12,335 nt of DNA from NCBI GenBank assembly GCA_946480065.1, contig CAMLJA010000027.1, forward strand, positions 1 to 12,335, given 5' to 3'. Within the stretch, counting starts at the first letter, position 1, and each line of letters opens with the position of its first letter. The translations under genes and the position numbers were made by a program. This document shows positions 1 through 7,298 of this stretch, piece by piece. Origin of the DNA: an uncultured Thermomonas sp. (GTDB lineage: Bacteria; Pseudomonadota; Gammaproteobacteria; Xanthomonadales; Xanthomonadaceae). Below the pieces are notes generated by a model. It was not told the origin of the DNA. It saw only the letters and a program-made list of their open reading frames with translations, and did no database searches.

Positions 1-2
1 GT

Positions 3-68
3 CGCGGCGGCCCGGATCCGACCCGCTACGGCGATTGGGAAAAGAACGGCCGCTGCATCGATTTCTGA
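3..68 (+). CDS. Succinate dehydrogenase assembly factor 4 (SDHAF4/DUF1674), C-terminal end only
   Basis: Only the last 21 codons and the TGA stop (66-68) are in the window; the gene starts upstream. The frame reads GGPDPTRYGDWEKNGRCIDF, which is the hallmark C-terminus of the DUF1674/SDHAF4 family (P-x-P-T-R-[YF]-G-D-W-E-x-x-G-R-C-x-D-F). In mitochondria this family (Sdh8/SDHAF4) binds the free flavinylated SdhA subunit and protects it until it joins SdhB. A matching role in the bacterial cytoplasm is inferred. The stop lies 47 nt before sdhC on the same strand, so co-transcription is likely. The motif is nearly invariant, so the family call is firm despite the short fragment. Confidence 0.88.
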   Translation, partial: RGGPDPTRYGDWEKNGRCIDF

Positions 69-99
69 GCCATCCCCCGCGGCGCCAGCCGCCCAGCAC

Positions 100-105
100 G
101 GAGAG
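100..105 (+). promoter_or_regulatory. Ribosome binding site of sdhC
   Basis: GGAGAG lies 10 nt before the ATG at 116. This supports the ATG at 116 over an in-frame ATG at 35, which would start inside the preceding SDHAF4 gene and add 27 residues with no family resemblance. Confidence 0.7.
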
Positions 106-115
106 CGCACCATCC

Positions 116-541
116 ATGGCTGCTCCAGATACCCCCGCCGCGCCGTCGCGCGTCCGCGAACGCCCGCTGTCGCCCCACCTGCAGGTCTACCGCTGGCAGG
201 TGCAGATGGTGACCTCGATCCTCCACCGCGCCACCGGCATCGCGCTGTCGGTCGGCCTGCTGGCCCTGGTCTGGGGCCTGCTCGCGCTGGCCGCCGGCCC
301 GGAGCGCTGGGCGGACTTCGCCGCCTGCGTGGGGTCGCCGTTCGGCCAGCTGCTGCTGTTCGGCTTCGCCTGGGCGCTGGCCTACCACCTGCTCAACGGC
401 ATCCGCCACCTGGTGCAGGACGCCGGCCACGGCTTCGCGGTGCCGGACTTCATCCGCAGCAGCTGGATCTCGATCGTCGGCAGCCTGCTGCTGGTGGTGC
501 TGGCCTGGGTGGTGGTGCTGGCCAGCTGGGGGCAGGCATGA
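116..541 (+). CDS. sdhC: Succinate dehydrogenase cytochrome b556 subunit (SdhC)
   Basis: This is the 141-residue membrane anchor of complex II, which with SdhD binds heme b and forms the ubiquinone site in the inner membrane. The family signature RPLSPHLQVYR is at residues 16-26. SILHRATG follows at 34-41, where Ser34 and Arg38 match the E. coli quinone-site residues Ser27 and Arg31. The segment AYHLLNGIRHLVQD at 89-102 contains His91, the expected axial heme b ligand (E. coli His84). Three hydrophobic helices are visible at about 38-60, 77-100 and 116-138. The start at 116 has a good ribosome binding site and places the RPLSPH motif at the usual distance from the N-terminus. The stop overlaps the sdhD start as ATGA, indicating translational coupling. 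Confidence 0.96.
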   Translation: MAAPDTPAAPSRVRERPLSPHLQVYRWQVQMVTSILHRATGIALSVGLLALVWGLLALAAGPERWADFAACVGSPFGQLLLFGFAWALAYHLLNGIRHLVQDAGHGFAVPDFIRSSWISIVGSLLLVVLAWVVVLASWGQA

Positions 542-930
542 ACGCCGGCAACGACTACCGCACCCCGCTGAAGCGCGCGGTGGGGCTGGGCTCGGCCAAG
601 GACGGGACCGGCCACTTCATCTGGCAGCGGATCACCGCGATCGCGCTGGCGCTTGCCGGCGTGTACCTGCTGGGGCTGCTGCTGGGCCTGGGCGGGGCCG
701 ACTACGGGCGCGCCCGCGCCATCGTCTCCGCGCCGCTCAACGCCGCGGTGCTGGCGGGCTTCCTGCTGGCCGCCTGCTGGCACGCCAAGCTGGGGCTGCA
801 GGTGGTCATCGAGGACTACGTGCACACGCCGCTGGTCGCCGGCGTCGCCCACCTCGCCAACATCTTCGTCTGCGCGCTGGCGGCCATCGCCGGCGTGCTC
901 GCGGTGCTCCGCATCGCGCTAGGGAGCTGA
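538..930 (+). CDS. sdhD: Succinate dehydrogenase hydrophobic membrane anchor (SdhD)
   Basis: This 130-residue protein is the second membrane anchor of complex II. It has three hydrophobic helices at about 29-51, 65-88 and 101-127. The N-terminal GLGSAKDGTGHFIWQRITA stretch (16-34) is typical of the proteobacterial subunit. His82 in HAKLGLQVVIEDY is the expected second heme b ligand (E. coli His71). Asp93-Tyr94 correspond to E. coli Asp82-Tyr83, where the tyrosine hydrogen-bonds ubiquinone; the 11-residue His-to-Asp spacing is the same. The ATG at 538 overlaps the sdhC stop by 4 nt. Six nucleotides separate its stop from sdhA. Confidence 0.95.
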   Translation: MNAGNDYRTPLKRAVGLGSAKDGTGHFIWQRITAIALALAGVYLLGLLLGLGGADYGRARAIVSAPLNAAVLAGFLLAACWHAKLGLQVVIEDYVHTPLVAGVAHLANIFVCALAAIAGVLAVLRIALGS

Positions 931-936
931 TCCACG

Positions 937-2724
937 ATGCCTGCCTACAAGATCCAGGAACACACCTTCGACATGATCGTGGTCGGGGCCGGCGGCGCCG
1001 GCCTGCGCGCCACCTTCGGCCTGGCCCAGAAGGGCCTGCAGACCGCGTGCATCAGCAAGGTATTCCCCACCCGCAGCCACACCGTGGCGGCGCAGGGCGG
1101 CATCTCGGCCGCGCTGGGCAACATGGGCGAGGACGACTGGCGCTTCCACTTCTACGACACCATCAAGGGCTCCGACTGGCTGGGCGACCAGGACGCCATC
1201 GAGTACATGTGCCGCGAGGCCATCCCGGCGATCATCGAGCTGGAGCACCAGGGCGTGCCGTTCAGCCGCACCGAGGAGGGCAAGATCTACCAGCGCCCGT
1301 TCGGCGGCATGACCACGCACTACGGCAAGGGCATCGCCCAGCGCACCTGCGCCGCCGCCGACCGCACCGGCCACGCGATCCTGCATACGCTGTACCAGCA
1401 GTCCCTGGCGCACGACGCACGGTTCTTCATCGAGTACTTCGCGCTGGACCTGATCATGGACGCCGACGGCGCCTGCCGCGGCGTGCTGGCGCTGGACATG
1501 GCAGAGGGCACCCTGCACCTGTTCCGCGCCCAAGGCGTGGTGCTGGCCACCGGCGGCTACGGCCGCGCGTACTTCTCCGCCACCTCGGCGCACACCTGCA
1601 CCGGCGACGGCGGCGGCATGGCGCTGCGCGCGGGGCTGGGCCTGCAGGACATGGAGTTCGTGCAGTTCCACCCCACCGGCATCTACGGCGCCGGCTGCCT
1701 GATCACCGAGGGCGTGCGCGGCGAAGGCGGCATCCTGCGCAACAGCAACGGCGAGCGCTTCATGGAGCGCTACGCGCCGAATGCCAAGGACCTGGCCAGC
1801 CGCGACGTGGTCAGCCGCGCGATGACCCTGGAGATCCGCGAGGGCCGCGGCGTGGGCGAGCACAAGGACCACATCTTCCTCGACCTGACCCACCTCGACC
1901 CGAAGGACATCCACGAGAAGCTGCCCGGCATCGCCGAGAGCGCGCGGATCTTCGCCGGCGTGGACGTCGAGAAGCAGCCGATCCCGGTGATCCCGACCGT
2001 GCACTACAACATGGGCGGCATCCCCACCAACTACCACGGCGAGGTGGTGCAGCTGAAGAACGGCGACCCCGACGCGGTGGTGCCGGGCCTGTACGCCATC
2101 GGCGAGGCCGCCTGCGTCTCCGTGCACGGCGCCAACCGCCTCGGATCGAACTCGCTGCTGGACCTGGTGGTGTTCGGCCGCGCGGTGGCCAACCGCTGCG
2201 CCGAGACCATCAAGCCGGGCGCGCCGCACAAGCCGCTGCCGGCCGATGCCTGCGACAGCGCGCTGGCCAACCTCGACAAGCTGCGCCACGCCAACGGCGG
2301 CACCCCGACCGCGCAGATCCGGATGGACATGCAGCGCGCCATGCAGAAGGACGCGGCGGTGTTCCGCACCGGCGAGACCCTGGCCGAGGGCGTCAGGGCG
2401 ATCCAGGCGATCCACGCCGGCTTCTCCGACGTGCGCGTGTCCGACCGCTCGCTGGTCTGGAACTCGGACCTGGTGGAGACGCTGGAACTGCAGAACCTGC
2501 TGGGCCAGGCGCTGGCGACCATCGTCAGCGCGGCCAACCGCACCGAGTCGCGCGGCGCCCACGCCCGCGAGGACTACCCGGAGCGCGACGACGCCAACTG
2601 GCACAAGCACAGCGTGTGCTGGGTGGACGAGGCGGGCAACACCCGGATCGACTACCGCCCGGTGCACATGTACACGCTGTCCAACGACGTCGAGGTGGTG
2701 CCGCCCAAGGCGCGCGTCTACTGA
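937..2724 (+). CDS. sdhA: Succinate dehydrogenase flavoprotein subunit (SdhA)
   Basis: This is the catalytic subunit of complex II, oxidising succinate to fumarate on the cytoplasmic face. It is 595 residues long, against 588 in E. coli. The N-terminal dinucleotide-binding motif [14 protein letters not shown] is at 12-25. [10 protein letters not shown] follows, with His48 the site of covalent FAD attachment. Dicarboxylate-site residues are all present: His245 in HPTG, Thr257 in [11 protein letters not shown], Arg289 in SRDVV, His356 in HYNMGG and Arg401 in [17 protein letters not shown] at 921-926 is the ribosome binding site for the ATG at 937. The gene is intact with no sign of frameshift. 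Flavinylation of His48 would need SdhE, whose gene lies about 9 kb downstream in this window. Confidence 0.98.
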   Translation: MPAYKIQEHTFDMIVVGAGGAGLRATFGLAQKGLQTACISKVFPTRSHTVAAQGGISAALGNMGEDDWRFHFYDTIKGSDWLGDQDAIEYMCREAIPAIIELEHQGVPFSRTEEGKIYQRPFGGMTTHYGKGIAQRTCAAADRTGHAILHTLYQQSLAHDARFFIEYFALDLIMDADGACRGVLALDMAEGTLHLFRAQGVVLATGGYGRAYFSATSAHTCTGDGGGMALRAGLGLQDMEFVQFHPTGIYGAGCLITEGVRGEGGILRNSNGERFMERYAPNAKDLASRDVVSRAMTLEIREGRGVGEHKDHIFLDLTHLDPKDIHEKLPGIAESARIFAGVDVEKQPIPVIPTVHYNMGGIPTNYHGEVVQLKNGDPDAVVPGLYAIGEAACVSVHGANRLGSNSLLDLVVFGRAVANRCAETIKPGAPHKPLPADACDSALANLDKLRHANGGTPTAQIRMDMQRAMQKDAAVFRTGETLAEGVRAIQAIHAGFSDVRVSDRSLVWNSDLVETLELQNLLGQALATIVSAANRTESRGAHAREDYPERDDANWHKHSVCWVDEAGNTRIDYRPVHMYTLSNDVEVVPPKARVY

Positions 2725-2790
2725 GGCCGGCGCGCGCCGCCGAAGCAGACCGCCGCGCCCCGGGCGCCCGACACTAGAGCAGGTACCGAG

Positions 2791-3582
2791 ATGGCCGAAT
2801 TCACCCTCCCCAAGAACTCCCGCATCCACAAGGGCAAGCGCTTCGCCGCGCCGGCCGGCGGCAAGCGCGTGCGCGAATTCAAGGTCTACCGCTGGAACCC
2901 CGACGACGGCGAGAACCCGCGCACCGACACCTACGAGGTCGACCTCGACAAGTGCGGGCCGATGGTCCTGGACGCGCTGATCAAGATCAAGAACGAGGTC
3001 GACCCCACGCTGACCTTCCGCCGCTCCTGCCGCGAGGGCATCTGCGGCTCCTGCGCGATGAACATCGACGGCACCAACACGCTGGCCTGCACCAAGGCCA
3101 TCGAGGACTGCGGCGGCGGCAAGGGCGAGGTGCCGATCTACCCGCTGCCGCACATGCCGGTGGTCAAGGACCTGGTCCCGGACCTGACCCACTTCTACGC
3201 CCAGTACGCCAGCATCCGCCCGTGGCTGCGCACGCAGACGCCGGCGCCGCCGGACCGCGAGCGCCTGCAGTCCAAGGAGGACCGCGCCAGGCTGGACGGC
3301 CTGTACGAATGCATCCTGTGCGCCTGCTGCAGCACCTCCTGCCCCAGCTACTGGTGGAACGGCGAGCGCTACCTGGGCCCGGCGGTCCTGCTGCAGGCCT
3401 ACCGCTGGATCGTGGACAGCCGCGACGAGGACACCGGCGCGCGCCTGGACGACCTCGAGGATCCGTTCAAGCTCTACCGCTGCCACACCATCATGAACTG
3501 CGCGCGGACCTGCCCGAAGGGCCTGAACCCCGCCAAGGCGATCGCCGAGATCAAGCAGCTGATGCTGGCCCGCAAGGCCTGA
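2791..3582 (+). CDS. sdhB: Succinate dehydrogenase iron-sulfur subunit (SdhB)
   Basis: This 263-residue subunit carries electrons from SdhA-bound FAD to ubiquinone through three clusters. The [2Fe-2S] ligands are Cys80, Cys85, Cys88 and Cys100 ([10 protein letters not shown]...C). The [4Fe-4S] ligands are Cys174, Cys177, Cys180 and Cys241. The [3Fe-4S] ligands are Cys184, Cys231 and Cys237. The spacing matches E. coli SdhB throughout. The protein is about 25 residues longer than the E. coli subunit (238), mostly because of a basic N-terminal extension (residues 1-28) before the ferredoxin domain. A 66-nt spacer separates it from sdhA, longer than the other sdh junctions. An AGAGCAGG-like stretch at 2776-2783 precedes the ATG. 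sdhE does not follow sdhB here; the next gene is convergent. Confidence 0.97.
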   Translation: MAEFTLPKNSRIHKGKRFAAPAGGKRVREFKVYRWNPDDGENPRTDTYEVDLDKCGPMVLDALIKIKNEVDPTLTFRRSCREGICGSCAMNIDGTNTLACTKAIEDCGGGKGEVPIYPLPHMPVVKDLVPDLTHFYAQYASIRPWLRTQTPAPPDRERLQSKEDRARLDGLYECILCACCSTSCPSYWWNGERYLGPAVLLQAYRWIVDSRDEDTGARLDDLEDPFKLYRCHTIMNCARTCPKGLNPAKAIAEIKQLMLARKA

Positions 3583-3609
3583 TCCACGCACGCCAGGATG
3601 TCATCGCCA

Positions 3610-3635
3610 GGCCGTCGCTCCCCGGGGCGGCGGCC
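3610..3635. terminator. Possible terminator hairpin between convergent sdhB and the response regulator gene
   Basis: A 9-bp inverted repeat (GGCCGTCGC at 3610-3618 with GCGGCGGCC at 3627-3635, one G-T pair) encloses an 8-nt loop. It sits in the 69-nt convergent gap. On the + strand it is followed by TTCGCGTTT, only a weak T-rich tail; on the - strand there is no T tract. Position and stem strength favour a terminator for the sdh transcript, but such GC hairpins also arise by chance at this base composition. Confidence 0.4.
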
Positions 3636-3651
3636 TTCGCGTTTCCGGGGG

Positions 3652-4194
3652 TTACTTGACCCGCCGCTTCTCCAGCTTGCGCGCCAGCGTGCGCCGGTGC
3701 ATGCCCAGCTGGCGGGCCGCCTCGGAGATGTTGAAGTCCGCCGCGGCCAGCGCCTCGTGGATGTGCTCCCACTCCAGGGTCTTGATGGAGGACTGGCGCT
3801 GGGTGAGTTCGACCTCGGCATCGCCCTCGGCGCGCGCGAACGCGGCCTCGATGTCGTCGGTGTTGGACGGCTTGGCGAGGTAGTGGCAGGCGCCCAGCTT
3901 GATCGCCTCCACCGCGGTGGCGATGCTGGCATAGCCGGTCAGCACCACGATCACGAGGGCGGGGTCGTGGGCGTGCAGCGCCTTCACGCAGGCCAGCCCG
4001 GACGCGCCTCCGGCCAGCTTCAGGTCGACCACCGCGTGGGTGGCGGACTCGCCGGCGTCCAGCGCCGCCTGCAGCGCTTCCAGCCCGGGCAGGATGCGCA
4101 CCGCGTAGCCGCGGCGCTCGAACGAACGCGCCAGCGTCCGCGCGAATGCGGCGTCGTCCTCGATCAGCAGCAGGCGGCGGGCGTTGCCCATCAT
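3652..4194 (-). CDS. regA: RegA/PrrA/RoxR-family redox response regulator
   Basis: This 180-residue cytoplasmic DNA-binding response regulator is the partner of the kinase encoded just upstream. Its receiver domain (about 7-118) has the acidic pocket Glu12-Asp13-Asp14, phosphoacceptor Asp57, switch Thr86 (LTGYASIATAVEAIKLGA) and Lys108 before Pro109. A linker leads to a Fis-type helix-turn-helix, NISEAARQLGMHRRTLARKL (155-174), which is the very conserved recognition helix of the RegA/PrrA/ActR/RoxR family. Family members switch respiratory oxidase and carbon/energy genes according to redox state. The start overlaps the kinase stop as ATGA (4194-4191); a second ATG follows immediately at 4191. 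It is the last gene of the cyoABCD-SURF1-regBA operon. The name regA follows the family; pseudomonads call it roxR. Confidence 0.92.
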   Translation of the reverse strand: MMGNARRLLLIEDDAAFARTLARSFERRGYAVRILPGLEALQAALDAGESATHAVVDLKLAGGASGLACVKALHAHDPALVIVVLTGYASIATAVEAIKLGACHYLAKPSNTDDIEAAFARAEGDAEVELTQRQSSIKTLEWEHIHEALAAADFNISEAARQLGMHRRTLARKLEKRRVK

Positions 4195-5549
4195 GGCGCG
4201 TCGGGTGTCCGGTCGGGGTCGTAGGGGGCCAGGGCCTGCAGCGGGATCCGCACGGTGACCGCGGCGCCGCCGTCAGGCCGGTTGCGTGCCGCAATGGTAC
4301 CCCCCAGCGTGCGCGCGACATTAACGGACAGGAACAGGCCCAGCCCGCGCCCGGGCGCGCCCTTGCTGGAGCGGTACGGCGTGCCCAGCCGCTCCAGCAT
4401 CCCGGGGTCGAACCCGGGGCCGGCGTCCTCCACCGCCAGCACCAGCTGGTCGGCCTCGATCCGCGCGTCCAGCGCCACCCGGCCGGGCGAGGCTTCCTGG
4501 GCGTTGTCGAGGATGTTGAACAGCATCTGCCGCAGGCCGACGTCGGCGACGATGGCCATGTCGTGGTCGATCCGGTTGTCGAAGCGCAGTCCCGGCATCG
4601 CCCGGCTGCGCTGCCACTCCGCGGCCATGCCGTCGACCAGGGCGCGCGCGGTGGTGACGTGCGGCGCCTCGCCGCGCACCTCGCCGGCCGACTGCAGGAT
4701 GCCGCCGACGATCGCCTTGCAGCGCAGGACCTGCGCCTGCATCTCGGCCACGTCGTGCAGCAGCTCCGGGTCCGAGGTGAAGTGCGGCAGGTGCTGCCAG
4801 TCGCCCAGGATCACCGCCAGGGTGGACAGCGGCGTGCCCAGCTCGTGGGCGGCGCCGGAGGCGAGCAGGCCCATCCGCACGATGTGCTCCTCCTCGGCGG
4901 CGCGCTGGCGCAGCGCGGCCAGGCGGGCGTCGCGGGCGCGCAGGATCTCGCCGATGCGGCCGATGAACACCACCAGCAGGGCCGCCACCAGCACGAAGCA
5001 GAGCAGCAGGCCTTCCACGTAGCGGTCCGCCAGCCCGTCGCCGGGGTCCGCCGGCAGTTCCACCGGGCCCGGCAGCACCGCCAGCGCGACCACGCAGCCC
5101 GTGGTCAGCGCCACCACCAGCCAGCGCGAGCGCGGGCGCAGCAGCACCGCCGCCAGCACCACCTGCAGCAGGTAGAGGAAGACGAAGGGGTTGGCGATGC
5201 CGCCGGCCAGGTAGAGCAGGGCGGTCAGCGCGCCCACGTCCACCAGCAGCGCCAGCAGCAGGTGGCGGTCGGTGACGCGCGGCCGCCGGCGCCAGTACGC
5301 CGGCCCCAGCAGGTTGAACACGCACAGGCCCGCCAGCACCAGCAGCATGGGCAGCAGCGGCAGCCGGATCCCCAGGCCCGCGTGCACCACCACGATCGCC
5401 AGCAGCTGGCCCGCCACGGCGATCCAGCGCAGCAGCACCAGCTGCTGCATGTTCTTGCCGCGGGCGGTGCGCTGCCAGCCGAAGCCGGCGCCGGTGGCGC
5501 GGTCAGGCACGCCGGTCGCGGTGGGGAGGGGAGTCGGCATCGCGGCCAT
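4191..5549 (-). CDS. regB: RegB/PrrB/RoxS-family redox-sensing histidine kinase
   Basis: This membrane sensor kinase has 452 residues and about six hydrophobic segments between residues 37 and 197. LLRWIAVAGQ (39-48) and GGIANPF (116-122) are RegB hallmarks; GGxxNPF is the segment implicated in ubiquinone binding. The H-box ASGAAHELGTPL carries phosphoacceptor His235. Cys277 in RCKAIV sits where the redox-active Cys265 of Rhodobacter capsulatus RegB lies. The N-box (NILDNAQEAS), the EDAGPGF motif and GRGLGLFLSVNVA complete the ATPase domain. The likely role is to read ubiquinone-pool and thiol redox state and phosphorylate the adjacent regulator. The start is uncertain. The first ATG (5549) overlaps SURF1 by 47 nt. 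A GTG at 5510 would overlap by 8 nt. The ATG at 5450, which codes for residue 34 just before the conserved region, is also possible. No clear ribosome binding site decides it. Confidence 0.93.
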   Translation of the reverse strand: MAAMPTPLPTATGVPDRATGAGFGWQRTARGKNMQQLVLLRWIAVAGQLLAIVVVHAGLGIRLPLLPMLLVLAGLCVFNLLGPAYWRRRPRVTDRHLLLALLVDVGALTALLYLAGGIANPFVFLYLLQVVLAAVLLRPRSRWLVVALTTGCVVALAVLPGPVELPADPGDGLADRYVEGLLLCFVLVAALLVVFIGRIGEILRARDARLAALRQRAAEEEHIVRMGLLASGAAHELGTPLSTLAVILGDWQHLPHFTSDPELLHDVAEMQAQVLRCKAIVGGILQSAGEVRGEAPHVTTARALVDGMAAEWQRSRAMPGLRFDNRIDHDMAIVADVGLRQMLFNILDNAQEASPGRVALDARIEADQLVLAVEDAGPGFDPGMLERLGTPYRSSKGAPGRGLGLFLSVNVARTLGGTIAARNRPDGGAAVTVRIPLQALAPYDPDRTPDAP

Positions 5550-6252
5550 GGTGCCGCATCCGCCGGCCGTCGGACAGCAGCCGCCAGCCCGCCCACAGCG
5601 TCAGCACCGCCAGCCCGAACCAGGTCAGCGCGTACTGCAGGTGGTGGTTGCGGAAGCGGACCACGGTCAGGCCGGCGCGCGGCCAGCGGGGGTCGCCCGG
5701 CGCGGCCTCGGCATCGACGAAGTACGGCGCGGCGCCGGCCAGTCCGCGCGCGCGCGCGATGGCGGCGACGTCGCGCGAATACCAGCGGTCCTGGGCGGGA
5801 CGGTTGTCGCGCAGGAAGCCGCCGCCGGGCTCGCTGATCCGCAGCAGCCCGGTGACCGTGACCGTGCCGGCGGGGGGCGGCGCCGCGCGCGCACCGTCGG
5901 GCACGAAGCCGCGGTTGACCAGCACCGGGCCGGCGGCCGTCAGCAGCGGATCCAGCAGCCACTTGCCGGCGCCCAGTTCGGTCAGCGCCTGCACCCGCGT
6001 CCCGCGCCCGGGCAGGTAGCGCCCGTGGAGGACGACATGGCGGTACCCATCGCGCGCGGCGCTGACCCCGGCCCACGCTGCGGGCGGCGGCGGTGGCTGC
6101 GCCGGCGCATGGATACGGCTGTCCACCCGCGCGACCAGCGCGCGCTTCCAGTGCAGCCGCTGGACCTGCCAGGCGCCGAGCGCGACGAACCCCGTCGCGG
6201 CCAACGCCAGCGCCGCCAGCAGCACGCCCCGCAGTGCGCCGCGCCGGTCCAC
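5503..6252 (-). CDS. SURF1-family oxidase assembly protein
   Basis: This 249-residue protein has the SURF1 plan: an N-terminal helix (about 9-27), a periplasmic domain and a C-terminal helix (about 208-226). Family signatures are present: LGAWQVQRLHWK (25-36), NRGFVP (113-118) and FRNHHLQYALTWFGLA (200-215). SURF1 proteins help insert heme A into subunit I of heme-copper oxidases. In Paracoccus denitrificans separate versions serve the cytochrome c oxidase and the quinol oxidase. Its place directly after cyoD suggests it serves this quinol oxidase. The start is a GTG at 6252-6250, 12 nt after the cyoD stop, with a GAGCAGG-like ribosome binding site overlapping that stop. A charged, histidine- and arginine-rich tail (227-249) follows the last helix; part of its coding sequence also overlaps the start of the kinase gene. 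Confidence 0.94.
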   Translation of the reverse strand: MDRRGALRGVLLAALALAATGFVALGAWQVQRLHWKRALVARVDSRIHAPAQPPPPPAAWAGVSAARDGYRHVVLHGRYLPGRGTRVQALTELGAGKWLLDPLLTAAGPVLVNRGFVPDGARAAPPPAGTVTVTGLLRISEPGGGFLRDNRPAQDRWYSRDVAAIARARGLAGAAPYFVDAEAAPGDPRWPRAGLTVVRFRNHHLQYALTWFGLAVLTLWAGWRLLSDGRRMRHHGRDADSPPHRDRRA

Positions 6253-6264
6253 GCCGCGGCCTGC

Positions 6265-6660
6265 TCAGTCCACCATGCGGGCGTCGTGCGGCGTCATCGG
6301 CATCATGTTGGCGTTCATGTGGTGCATGACCCACAAGGTACCGGCCAGCAGGATCAGCAGCAGGATCCCGGTGAACAGGACCGAGACCAGGTTCCAGCCG
6401 CCTTCGGAGCGGGCGTCCAGGTGCAGGAAGTACACCATGTGCACCAGGATCTGGGCCACCGCGAAGGCCACCAGCACGATGCCGGTGACGGTGGCGCTGG
6501 GCAGCACCTTCGCCATCACCAGCCAGAACGGGATGGCGGTGAGCACCACCGAGAGCAGGAAGCCGATGGCGTAGCCGCGCAGGCTGAAGTGGACCGGCGG
6601 CGCGCCGTCGTGGGCGTCGTGGCGGTGCGCGGCGTCGTGGGGAGCGTGGGACTGGCTCAT
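6265..6660 (-). CDS. cyoD: Cytochrome o ubiquinol oxidase subunit IV (CyoD)
   Basis: This small membrane subunit of the quinol oxidase has 131 residues (E. coli 109) and three helices at about 31-49, 57-80 and 92-112. The family pattern GYAIGFLLSVVLTAIPFW, LVHMVYFLHL and GWNLVSVLFT is clear. Subunit IV supports assembly of the CuB/heme centre in subunit I. The N-terminus is histidine-rich (six His in the first 24 residues) and the tail after the last helix is rich in Met and His (MHHMNANMMPM, 112-122). A Met-rich tail also occurs in E. coli CyoD, so it is a family trait. The start was chosen at the ATG at 6660, which overlaps the cyoC stop as ATGA. Upstream in-frame codons only read through cyoC in a shifted frame. 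Confidence 0.95.
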   Translation of the reverse strand: MSQSHAPHDAAHRHDAHDGAPPVHFSLRGYAIGFLLSVVLTAIPFWLVMAKVLPSATVTGIVLVAFAVAQILVHMVYFLHLDARSEGGWNLVSVLFTGILLLILLAGTLWVMHHMNANMMPMTPHDARMVD

Positions 6661-7298
6661 GACAGCGTGCCCATCAGGTAGACGAAGGTGAACACCCCGA
6701 TCCAGACCAGGTCGAGGAAGTGCCAGAACATCGACAGGCAGAACAGGCGGCGGCGGTTGGCGGCGGTCAGGCCGAAGCGGCCCACCTGCACCAGCAGCGT
6801 GACCAGCCACAGGATGCCGAAGCTGACGTGCAGGCCGTGGGTGCCCACCAGCGCGAAGAACGCCGTCAGGAAGGCGCTGCGCTGCGGGCCGGCGCCTTCG
6901 TGCAGCAAATGCACGAACTCGTAGATCTCCAGGCTGACGAAGCCCGCGCCCAGCAGGCCGGTGACCGCCAGCCAGCCCAGCACGCCGCGCCTGCTGCCGG
7001 CCTGCATGGCGATCATCGCCAGCCCGTAGGTCAGCGACGAGAACAGCAGCAGGGCGGTGTTGACCGCCACCAGCTTCAGGTCGAACAGCTCGGCGCCGGA
7101 CGGACCGGCGGCGTAGCTGCGGCCCAGCACGCCGAAGGTGGCGAACAGGCAGGCGAAGATGAGCAGGTCGCTCATCAGGTAGATCCAGAAGCCCAGCAGC
7201 GAGCCGTTCTCCGGATGGTGGCGGCCCTCCAGGTCGAGGAAGGCCGCGGTGGGGTCGGCCGGGCGGCCGGTCTCGGGCAGGGACATGGCGTCAGACAT
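6657..7298 (-). CDS. cyoC: Cytochrome o ubiquinol oxidase subunit III (CyoC)
   Basis: This subunit III has 213 residues (E. coli 204) and five hydrophobic helices at about 35-55, 76-97, 107-125, 145-168 and 185-212. Subunit III signatures are visible: [41 protein letters not shown] and [13 protein letters not shown]. It has no metal centre and stabilises subunit I of the quinol oxidase. The first ATG (7298) overlaps the cyoB stop by 8 nt. A second in-frame ATG (7286, residue 5) lies just after that stop and is an alternative. Neither has a strong ribosome binding site, so translational coupling to cyoB is likely. Confidence 0.95.
   Translation of the reverse strand: MSDAMSLPETGRPADPTAAFLDLEGRHHPENGSLLGFWIYLMSDLLIFACLFATFGVLGRSYAAGPSGAELFDLKLVAVNTALLLFSSLTYGLAMIAMQAGSRRGVLGWLAVTGLLGAGFVSLEIYEFVHLLHEGAGPQRSAFLTAFFALVGTHGLHVSFGILWLVTLLVQVGRFGLTAANRRRLFCLSMFWHFLDLVWIGVFTFVYLMGTLS

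Noticed and set aside
35..115. N-terminal extension of SdhC from the ATG at 35
   Set aside because: It begins inside the SDHAF4 gene, has no family similarity, and the ATG at 116 has a good ribosome binding site.
2755..2767. Short GC hairpin in the sdhA-sdhB spacer
   Set aside because: It has only five pairs with a 3-nt loop and no T tract, which is at chance level for this base composition; sdhB is expected on the same transcript.
919..3591. An 890-codon open frame on the - strand opposite sdhA and sdhB
   Set aside because: It is antisense to intact sdhAB, dominated by Val/Ala/Arg/Gly/His, and has no start context or recognisable domain.
4146..5837. A long + strand open frame opposite regB and SURF1
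   Set aside because: It is a low-complexity Gln/Arg/His-rich translation opposite two genes with strong motifs.
6265..6330. Met/His-rich CyoD tail as a novel copper site
   Set aside because: E. coli CyoD also ends in a Met-rich tail, so this is a family feature rather than something new.
6661..6810. Fifty-residue upstream extension of CyoD
   Set aside because: It lies wholly within cyoC in another frame; the ATGA overlap at 6657-6660 and CyoD family length support the start at 6660.
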